A DNA stretch of 6,934 nt from Candidatus Komeilibacteria bacterium RIFCSPLOWO2_01_FULL_45_10 (GTDB lineage Bacteria; Patescibacteriota; Patescibacteriia; UBA1558; UBA10009). The stretch covers positions 1 to 6,934 of the forward strand of contig MHKL01000021.1 in NCBI GenBank assembly GCA_001818835.1. The letters run 5' to 3'. The notes below the pieces were generated by a model. The model was given only the letters and a program-made list of their open reading frames with translations. It was not told the origin of the DNA and ran no database searches. Positions 1 to 5,714 of the stretch are shown here, in pieces; position 1 is the first letter of the stretch; each line of letters opens with the position of its first letter. Position numbers and translations under genes: made by a program.

Positions 1-1
1 G

Positions 2-997
2 ACTTTTGAGAAAATTGAGCTGGTTTTGGCCGTTTCCCCCGAAAAAGAGACAAAAGTCAATTTAAAGCATGTAGGCAAACGACAGGCAGAGGCCGTTAAA
101 ATCTCCCATAAATCAACCATATCGGAAACGGAAAAGGCCGGTAATTTAAAGATTGTCGTTAAGTCCTTGGAGCAGAACATCAATGCCGTTAAGGATAATC
201 TGGAAATAGTTAAAGATGAGGCCAAAAATCCCGAAGAAACCGCCAAATTAGCCAAAGAAGTCAATCAAAAAACCACGGAGACCATTGATGATTTGGAAAA
301 AGTCAAAGAAACCATGAATTCAAAAGAAGTGGATAAAACCGTGGGCGAGGCCCAGGAAAAGGTTGAAGCCGTGGCCGTGGCCTCTTTGGAGGTTTTAGTG
401 GAGAATTCCGCGGAACCCCAGGTTTCCGATCAGGTAATTTCCAAAAATGAAGTCAAGGATATCATTAACAGCACCATTGAAAGGGAAAGCAATAAAATCA
501 ACAAAATTGAGGATAAAGTGGAAGTGGCCAATGGGGAAAAGCCGACCGCTACCGATAAGGAAGAATTAAGCCAAGTGACGGCAAATTCCACCAAATCCCA
601 CGAAATCTTAAAAGAAGCCCAGACCCTCTTGGCCGGCGATTTATTAAAGGAGGCCCTGGATAAAGTCAAGGAAAGCAAGGAAAAAACGGGGGTTTCCCAA
701 AAAGTGGTTTCCAAGCTTGAAGACGCGGCCGCCACAGCGACGGCAAATAACGCCACTACCACTCCTGACGCAATTATCAATCAGGATAAAACCACCAGCG
801 GCAAGACCGGCACCGGCACCAGTGAAACCACCCCAGAAGTTATTGATATCTTGAATTATGCCCCTTTGGGCGGCCCAATTTCCCAATCAGCCACCGATAC
901 CATTGATACGGGCATCACCAACCTTAATCTATTGGAAATCCCGCAGAAATTAGAGGAAAATCAGGAAAATGGCGGTTTGGACAGTAATCCACAGTAG
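2..997 (+). CDS. DUF5667-like helical protein, 5' end missing
   Basis: The frame is open to the left edge of the window, so the gene starts upstream. A TTG at base 26 is only an internal codon, because the residues before it (TFEKIELVL) belong to the fold. The visible 331 residues begin TFEKIELVLAVSPEKETK, followed by KHVGKRQAEAVKI. This resembles the later part of DUF5667, a family frequent in CPR and actinobacterial membrane-attached proteins (recalled pattern: F..I.L.L...PEKKA.L.L..A..RL.EA). The missing N-terminus would then be expected to hold a membrane segment or signal. The next 230 or so residues are K/E-rich and helix- or coiled-coil-like. A low-complexity A/T/N/G linker and an acidic tail without a membrane anchor follow. 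The visible part has no Cys and no Trp. Function is unknown; an extracytoplasmic structural or scaffold role is an inference. It probably sits in a separate transcription unit from the next gene, which has its own promoter just after this stop codon (TAG). Confidence 0.8.
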   Translation, partial: TFEKIELVLAVSPEKETKVNLKHVGKRQAEAVKISHKSTISETEKAGNLKIVVKSLEQNINAVKDNLEIVKDEAKNPEETAKLAKEVNQKTTETIDDLEKVKETMNSKEVDKTVGEAQEKVEAVAVASLEVLVENSAEPQVSDQVISKNEVKDIINSTIERESNKINKIEDKVEVANGEKPTATDKEELSQVTANSTKSHEILKEAQTLLAGDLLKEALDKVKESKEKTGVSQKVVSKLEDAAATATANNATTTPDAIINQDKTTSGKTGTGTSETTPEVIDILNYAPLGGPISQSATDTIDTGITNLNLLEIPQKLEENQENGGLDSNPQ

Positions 998-1001
998 TTT
1001 T

Positions 1002-1030
1002 TTGACAATATTCAGTTGTTATTTTATAAT
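1002..1030 (+). promoter_or_regulatory. Consensus sigma-70-type promoter for the S-layer-like gene
   Basis: TTGACA at 1002-1007 and TATAAT at 1025-1030 are separated by exactly 17 bases, a perfect match to the housekeeping consensus in both boxes. Transcription should start near 1037. The -35 box begins five bases after the TAG of the upstream gene. The only downstream gene on this strand is the large surface-protein gene at 1439, so this promoter implies a leader of roughly 400 nt. A full-consensus promoter fits an abundant structural protein. Confidence 0.85.
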
Positions 1031-1039
1031 TTAATAATA

Positions 1040-1079
1040 AAAATTCCCTTTTTTAAAGTTTTAAGAAAGGGGAAATTTT
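1040..1079 (+). other. Hairpin at the predicted 5' end of the mRNA
   Basis: Bases 1040-1054 pair with 1064-1079 to give a 15-bp stem with one bulged A (1075), two G-T pairs and a 9-base loop. It would lie only about three bases after the predicted transcription start. A stem this close to the 5' end is a known way to protect an mRNA from decay in other bacteria, as in ompA. It could instead be a weak terminator for the upstream gene, but no T-run follows and the promoter lies before it. Confidence 0.5.
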
Positions 1080-1137
1080 AAGTTAATAATTAATTAGTTA
1101 GTTAAAAAAACAATCGTTTAATTAACATTAAAGTACT

Positions 1138-1198
1138 TTGGCTTGTGCCCGCCGTCCCCCACTTTTCAAATAAAGTGGGGGATCCGGGCATAAGTCAA
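1138..1198 (+). other. Leader hairpin A, 25-bp stem
   Basis: The outer stem pairs 1138-1151 with 1185-1198 (14 bp, including two G-T pairs). A small internal loop follows (CCG 1152-1154 opposite TC 1183-1184). The inner stem pairs 1155-1165 with 1172-1182 (11 bp, five of them consecutive C-G) and closes on the loop TCAAAT. This is the strongest fold in the leader. It is followed by GTCAATAAAAAATAAG and not by a T-run, so it does not look like an intrinsic terminator on this strand. Confidence 0.75.
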
Positions 1199-1271
1199 TA
1201 AAAAATAAGTTAGTTGAATGATTGAATAATACTCATTTCCAGTTGCACTTTTTGGCATTTTAATCAGTTGC

Positions 1272-1331
1272 TCATGGTCGGTTTAGCTAAAGGCCGAGGC
1301 AAAATATTTTGCCGGCTAAGACGGCTCATGA
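1272..1331 (+). other. Leader hairpin B with a 16-bp perfect palindrome at its tip
   Basis: TCATG (1272-1276) pairs with CATGA (1327-1331) and GTCGGTTTAGC (1277-1287) with GCTAAGACGGC (1315-1325), leaving one mismatch and one bulged T (1326). Inside lies GGCAAAATATTTTGCC (1298-1313), which is fully self-complementary. In RNA it can close as a small hairpin or pair between two molecules. The 5' side of the internal loop (1288-1297) is purine-rich and unpaired, a plausible binding surface. Confidence 0.65.
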
Positions 1332-1335
1332 ATAA

Positions 1336-1376
1336 ATCCAGCACCACTTTACTTTTCAAGAAAAGTGGTGCGGGAT
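1336..1376 (+). other. Leader hairpin C
   Basis: ATCC (1336-1339) pairs with GGAT (1373-1376). After one A/G mismatch, GCACCACTTT (1341-1350) pairs with AAAGTGGTGC (1362-1371), leaving an 11-base loop. An alternative pairing, ACTTTT-CAAG-AAAAGT (1351-1366), competes with the inner part of this stem, so two conformations are possible. The core resembles that of hairpin A. It ends 62 bases before the start codon of the large gene. Confidence 0.65.
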
Positions 1377-1421
1377 GAAAAAGCGCTGGTTAGAAACCAA
1401 GAGGTCGGGAAATGAGATAAC

Positions 1422-1426
1422 AAGGA
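1422..1426 (+). promoter_or_regulatory. Weak, distant Shine-Dalgarno for the S-layer-like gene
   Basis: AAGGA lies 12 bases before the ATG at 1439, further than the usual 5-9. It is the only purine-rich SD-like word upstream of this start. The choice of start is supported mainly by the signal peptide that begins exactly at this ATG. Confidence 0.45.
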
Positions 1427-1438
1427 AAAAAATAAAGT

Positions 1439-4400
1439 ATGAATAATTTAATCAAAAAGTCGTTTCTCATCTCCATGGTAGTGATGACGGCGATGTGGGG
1501 ACTGCTCGGCGCGGTTAACGTCCAGGCCAATGTGGCCGCGGCCGGTGACCTCGTTAAGAGCGCTTCCTCGCCAGCCGTGTATTACCTTGACTCTTCAAAC
1601 GTCAAGCATCCTTTCCATCATGAGAGGGAATACATGACTTGGTATTCTGACTTTTCCGCGATCAAAACCATTCCGACCGACGAAATGGTCAGCTATACCT
1701 TAGGTTCTACCGTCGTTGTCAGACCCGGCACCCGCTTGGTGCAGTACGTGGAAGTTTTGGGCGACGGCACCTGGAACGTCTCTAACACCCCGGAGGTTTA
1801 CGCGGCGAGTTCAAGCGGCACTTTGCAAAAGGTGACTGACCCGGCCACGGCCGTGGCTTTGTACGGCTCCGCTTGGGAAAAGACGATTGTTCCTTTGCCC
1901 AACTATCTTTCCGCCAACTACAAAACGGGCACGGCCCTGACCTCTTCTTCAACTTACCCGACCGGGACGTTGGTGAAGTTAGCCAGCGCGGCCCAGGTCT
2001 ATTACATTGACGGCACGACCAAGAGACCGGTGACTGACGCGGGCATGACCGCCAACCGGTTTAACATGAATTACGTGGTCACGGCGAGCAGCTTGACTGC
2101 TTACACCGATGGCACTTCCCTGACCGCCAAGGAAGACGCGATTGCCAACCCGATTGCCGGCGCGGCAACCACCGTTACCGGCACCGGCTTAACCGTAGCT
2201 TTGGCTCCGGACAGCCCGGGCGCGCAAGTTGCTCCGGGCGCGGCCACCAATGTGCCTCTCTTGAAGTTTAACTTGACCGCTTCCGCTGACGGCGCGGTCA
2301 CTGTCAGCCAGGTCAACATTAAGAGAGCGGGCGTTGGCGATACCAATGACTTTATTAACCTTTACCTTTATGACGGCGCCACCCGCTTAACCAATGGCAA
2401 GACCCTTAACAGCACCACGCACATAGCTCAATTTACCAGCTTGGGCTTAAACATTGCGGCCGGCACCACCAAAACCGTAACCTTAGCCGGTGACGTTGGT
2501 ACTTTGGGCACCGCAGCGAGCGCTGCCAATTCCGGCAATGTCCATTACTTTATGGTTGAATCGGGCGCCATTACTTCTTCGGCAACCGTTAACGGCGCTT
2601 TCCCGGTGATGGGCAATGTCACCAGCATTGGTTCTTCTTCATCCGGCGACGTTACCATTGCCAAGAACGGCTCCCTTTCCAATCCGGTGATTGGCCAGAA
2701 TGACGCGTCGCTGGCCCAGTTCCAGCTGACCGCGGGCACGGGCGAGGATTTGGAAATCAGAAGAATCACCCTGTACCAGTCCGGCTCAATCAACAACAGC
2801 TATATTACCGACCTTAAGCTCTGGCAGGGCACGACCCAACTGTCTTCCGTTTCCAGCATTACCAGCAAGAGCTTGATTGTCTTTGATTTAAGCAGCAGCC
2901 CTTATTCCTTGCTCAAGAACACCAATAAAATCTTTAAGGTGACCGGTGATATTTCCGGCAGCGCCAGAAATTCCGACACCACCAAGATTTATCTGGAGAA
3001 TGACGTTGACATGTACGCTTTGGGCAAGAGTTACGGCTTTGGCGCGGACGTGACTGCCACCGCTTTTGACGGCAATGACACTTCCTGCACCAGCCAGTCC
3101 ACCTGCGAAGATTCCACTTATTTGGTGGTTCAGGGCGGCCAGGTAACTTTGGCTATGAACGGCCCGCAGTCGGGTTCGCTGGCCAAAGGCACCACTAACG
3201 CGGTCTTCATGAACTTCTCCATTACCGCCGGCGTTAATTCGGAATTAAGGAAGATCAGGGTGGAATTGCATGAGGACGATGGCGCTGGTTCTGATTTGGA
3301 CAAAGACAGCGCGCCCTGCTCAACCGATCTTATCTACAACGTCAAGGTTGTGGATACGAATAACGGTGAAAGCACTGGCGCTGTTGACTGTTCCAGCTTT
3401 ACCGACCTTGACAGCTCTGACGGCGTTTACTACGACTTTGCCGATTACTTCAGCTTTACCGCCGGCCAGACCAGAAACTTCGCGGTTAAGGCCGACTTGC
3501 ACACCACTTTGACTGCCAATGACTACTACGTGGTTTTGGGCAGAAGCGGCACTACTTACGCCGCCAGCGTTACTGACATCTACACGATTTCCACCACTGA
3601 CGGATTCAAGAATCTTGACAACAACCAGTGGATTACCGACATTGTTCCGACCACTTCCACCACCGGTAATGAAATGACGGTGGCTGCAGCCGCTTTGGGC
3701 TGGGCTTTGTCAAGCAATGCCACTGCTGTAACCGTGATCCAGGGCACCAACAACGTTAATTTGGGCGAATTTGCCTTTAACGCGAGCCAGGGTTCACCCG
3801 TTACCATGAGCAGCTTGACCTTAACCGGTTACATTGCTTCCACTTCGCCGACAGGCGCTAATAGTGTGGCCACCGATAATTACAAAGTTGATATGGGCGC
3901 GGCCGTTTACTCTTACGTCAACAATATTATTTCCAATTTAAGATTGTATGATGTGACGGCTGACCCGAATATGACCACTAACCTTAACTCCACGGCCGAG
4001 GGCTTAAGCTCTGCCGCCGGCACTGCCACTTTCAGCAATATGAGCTGGGTCATTCCGGCCGGCACCACGCACGTCTTAAGAGCGGTGGGCGATATCAGTA
4101 ATACCGCTTACGCTAACGGTGTGGCTGGAAATAAACACGTTAAGGTTAACATTGCGGCGGTAGCCGATGTTTCCCTTCAGGATTCAGACGGCAACTCCGT
4201 CACTTTGACTGATGATGACCTGACTACCGCCTGGGCCATTGCCCAAGGCAATGGCGCGGCCACGGACATGGCCAGTTCTTATTACATTACCGCGGCTCAA
4301 GCCGGCACACTTAACGTGACGGCGGAAAGCAATCCGGCCACGGCCAATGTGGTGGCTGGCACCAACAACGTGCCGATGTTACGGCTGAAGTTCCAGTCGA

Positions 4401-5563
4401 CTAACGAGGCCTTCAACGTCAATAAGTTGAGGATCTACCAGTCATCCAACACCACCTTTAACCGGGCAGTCACCGGCATTACTATTAGTTACCAGAATCA
4501 GGCCGGAACTACCGTGACCCTTCCGCAAGCGACGGTGGCGGGTGTGGCTGACTTTAACATCACCAGCAATCCGCTGTATGTCCCGTCGGGCGGTTCCAGA
4601 ATCGTGACTGCTTCCTTTAACATTCCGGCCATTAACCAGACCTACGCCGCTTACACCGGCGACCGGTTAGAAGCGACCTTTGACTATGACTCCAATTTTG
4701 AAGCCAAGGGCGCGGGCAACAGCAGCACCAACTTAACTGACACCTCAAACGATGTTAATGTTGCAAGCAATGTCATGACGGTTCATGGCACTCTGCCGAC
4801 CATTACGGCCGATGCCTCCAGCCAGTCCCTGACTTCCGGCCCGGTTGACCTGTACAAGTGGCAGTTAACGGCTGCCGAAGGAACTGATTTGACCTTAAAG
4901 AAGGTCTCCTTCAAGCTAAGCATGACCGACTCGGTTCTGGCTTCCGCCACTTTAACCTTGCAGAACTTTACGATGCTGGAAGGCGATTCTTACGCGGCGG
5001 CGGCGGCCATGACTCAAGGGGACAGCGGCGTTAACAGCTATCAGGTTTACAATGGTTGGGGCCCGACTGGCACGGCCAACTCCACCGGCTTTAACGGCGG
5101 CAAGTTGAGCGCGGCCGACGGCTACACGTTCTGGAATCAGACCATTGGTTCAACCACCGGCTCCTCCTCTCATAATGTAATTGTGGTCTTTAATGATGAC
5201 CGCTTGGTCACCCAAGGCGCCAGCAAGTATTACATCTTGAGAGCCACGGCCAATGGCGTTGACAGCGGCGCTTCCAGCAACGACGCTGTGGGTATGTACA
5301 TGTATGACGGCGATACCGCCACCACTAGCTATAACTACGTGGTTGCCTGTAACGGCATCAGGAACATTGGTTTAGCCAGCAGGTATTGCTTAGGCGACAT
5401 GTATAACGCTAATGACACCATGGCTTACATGATTTGGTCTGACTCCACCGGCTCCGACGGCAATAATACTCATACCGATATCACGGGTTTTGCCTCAACC
5501 TCCGCTGACTGGTTCAACGGCTACAATGTTAAGACCTTGAGCGGTCAGAGGAACTACTACTAA
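1439..5563 (+). CDS. Secreted S-layer-like surface protein of CPR type
   Basis: The product has 1374 residues. Residues 1-30 form a signal peptide: K6 K7, a hydrophobic stretch at 8-25, and likely cleavage after VQA (28-30). A CPR surface-protein motif follows in two copies: GDLVK (36-40) with VYYLD and YMTWYSDF, and a shorter copy GTLVK (176-180) with VYYID. From about 250 to 1290 there are six degenerate beta-rich modules. Their F.LTA-type strands are near 270, 421, 586, 771, 976 and 1134, and each is followed by an I.NL.LYD-type strand and an AGTT...GDI-type strand. The C-terminus has a WSD (1333-1335)...DWFNGY (1357-1362) motif that I recall from other CPR surface proteins. The six cysteines fall in three close pairs. 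There is no sortase motif, C-terminal membrane helix or SLH domain, so attachment is unexplained. Codons are GC-rich and strongly biased (GGC, ACC, GCC), unlike the flanking genes, which suits high expression. The general role as a surface or S-layer-like structural protein is likely; ligand or adhesion functions are unknown. Confidence 0.85.
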   Translation: MNNLIKKSFLISMVVMTAMWGLLGAVNVQANVAAAGDLVKSASSPAVYYLDSSNVKHPFHHEREYMTWYSDFSAIKTIPTDEMVSYTLGSTVVVRPGTRLVQYVEVLGDGTWNVSNTPEVYAASSSGTLQKVTDPATAVALYGSAWEKTIVPLPNYLSANYKTGTALTSSSTYPTGTLVKLASAAQVYYIDGTTKRPVTDAGMTANRFNMNYVVTASSLTAYTDGTSLTAKEDAIANPIAGAATTVTGTGLTVALAPDSPGAQVAPGAATNVPLLKFNLTASADGAVTVSQVNIKRAGVGDTNDFINLYLYDGATRLTNGKTLNSTTHIAQFTSLGLNIAAGTTKTVTLAGDVGTLGTAASAANSGNVHYFMVESGAITSSATVNGAFPVMGNVTSIGSSSSGDVTIAKNGSLSNPVIGQNDASLAQFQLTAGTGEDLEIRRITLYQSGSINNSYITDLKLWQGTTQLSSVSSITSKSLIVFDLSSSPYSLLKNTNKIFKVTGDISGSARNSDTTKIYLENDVDMYALGKSYGFGADVTATAFDGNDTSCTSQSTCEDSTYLVVQGGQVTLAMNGPQSGSLAKGTTNAVFMNFSITAGVNSELRKIRVELHEDDGAGSDLDKDSAPCSTDLIYNVKVVDTNNGESTGAVDCSSFTDLDSSDGVYYDFADYFSFTAGQTRNFAVKADLHTTLTANDYYVVLGRSGTTYAASVTDIYTISTTDGFKNLDNNQWITDIVPTTSTTGNEMTVAAAALGWALSSNATAVTVIQGTNNVNLGEFAFNASQGSPVTMSSLTLTGYIASTSPTGANSVATDNYKVDMGAAVYSYVNNIISNLRLYDVTADPNMTTNLNSTAEGLSSAAGTATFSNMSWVIPAGTTHVLRAVGDISNTAYANGVAGNKHVKVNIAAVADVSLQDSDGNSVTLTDDDLTTAWAIAQGNGAATDMASSYYITAAQAGTLNVTAESNPATANVVAGTNNVPMLRLKFQSTNEAFNVNKLRIYQSSNTTFNRAVTGITISYQNQAGTTVTLPQATVAGVADFNITSNPLYVPSGGSRIVTASFNIPAINQTYAAYTGDRLEATFDYDSNFEAKGAGNSSTNLTDTSNDVNVASNVMTVHGTLPTITADASSQSLTSGPVDLYKWQLTAAEGTDLTLKKVSFKLSMTDSVLASATLTLQNFTMLEGDSYAAAAAMTQGDSGVNSYQVYNGWGPTGTANSTGFNGGKLSAADGYTFWNQTIGSTTGSSSHNVIVVFNDDRLVTQGASKYYILRATANGVDSGASSNDAVGMYMYDGDTATTSYNYVVACNGIRNIGLASRYCLGDMYNANDTMAYMIWSDSTGSDGNNTHTDITGFASTSADWFNGYNVKTLSGQRNYY

Positions 5564-5600
5564 ACCGGATTCGTTGATTAAAAGTACTTGTTGAAATAGA

Positions 5601-5648
5601 AAAACCCCGCCCCCGAGGATTACCGAGGGGCGGGGTTTGATTTTGTTT
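5601..5648. terminator. Bidirectional intrinsic terminator
   Basis: CCCCGCCCC (5605-5613) pairs perfectly with GGGGCGGGG (5627-5635), extended by AAA/TTT (5602-5604 with 5636-5638). On the plus strand it is followed by TTTGATTTTGTTT, and on the minus strand by TTTTTCTATTTC. It starts 38 bases after the TAA of the surface-protein gene and lies 77 bases past the stop of the convergent glycosyltransferase. It therefore probably ends both transcripts. Confidence 0.88.
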
Positions 5649-5665
5649 AAGATGCGAATATATCA

Positions 5666-5706
5666 CTAATAACTCACAAATAAACTCGCTAATAACTCAC
5701 GAATAA
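5666..5706. repeat. Direct repeat, two 18-bp copies, 23-bp period
   Basis: CTAATAACTCACAAATAA (5666-5683) recurs at 5689-5706 with one change (A to G), separated by 5 bases. Its first seven bases, CTAATAA, are the reverse complement of the TTATTAG heptamer repeated inside the neighbouring glycosyltransferase gene. It lies between the terminator and the 3' end of that gene. No function is evident. Confidence 0.8.
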
Positions 5707-5714
5707 CCAGGGTT

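Larger units (their letters stand above)
1037..1438 (+). promoter_or_regulatory. Long structured 5' leader of the S-layer-like mRNA
   Basis: This stretch of about 400 bases contains no long gene. Given the promoter at 1002-1030 it should be the untranslated leader of the gene at 1439. It holds four sizeable hairpins (1040-1079, 1138-1198, 1272-1331, 1336-1376) and a small one (TGGTT-AGA-AACCA, 1387-1399). The AT-rich spacers at 1080-1137 and 1199-1271 look unstructured apart from short TTAATTA-type palindromes. I compared it by memory with the common riboswitch classes (TPP, cobalamin, SAM, c-di-GMP I and II, purine, fluoride, THF, preQ1) and saw none of their conserved cores. Possible roles are mRNA stabilisation, protein binding or translational control. 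Because no U-run follows any hairpin directly, simple transcription attenuation is not obvious. Confidence 0.6.

Noticed and set aside
430..886. Minus-strand open frames opposite the first gene
   Set aside because: They are antisense shadows of a K/E-rich helical gene, hydrophobic only because they mirror it, and have no start signals of their own.
1130..1139. Palindrome AAAGTACTTT, with the core AAGTACTT again at 5582-5589 after the surface-protein gene
   Set aside because: The shared word is eight bases long, too short in AT-rich DNA to argue for a site flanking the gene.
1138..1198. Hairpin A as an intrinsic terminator of the first gene
   Set aside because: The stem is strong but has no T-run after it on the plus strand, and a consensus promoter lies between it and that gene.
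1219..1230. Three-codon upstream frame ATG ATT GAA TAA
   Set aside because: It has no ribosome binding site, and such short frames are expected by chance in AT-rich DNA.
1037..1438. tRNA, SRP RNA or known riboswitch in the leader
   Set aside because: I found no cloverleaf, SRP apical-loop motif or recognised riboswitch core by eye; a covariance-model scan would settle this.
2101..3807. Several 60-83-codon frames within the surface-protein gene on both strands
   Set aside because: They lie wholly inside a strongly coding gene with biased codon use; their low-complexity translations reflect the repetitive parent sequence.
4994..5008. GCG trinucleotide run in the surface-protein gene
   Set aside because: It is a short in-frame poly-Ala stretch (residues 1186-1190) with no sign of wider significance.
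1439..5563. Many N-x-S/T sequons in the surface protein as evidence for N-glycosylation by the nearby glycosyltransferase
   Set aside because: The protein is so rich in Asn, Ser and Thr that composition alone predicts a few dozen; no enrichment is visible.
5666..5706. CRISPR-like direct repeats
   Set aside because: There are only two copies with a 5-base gap, no spacers of CRISPR length and no cas genes.
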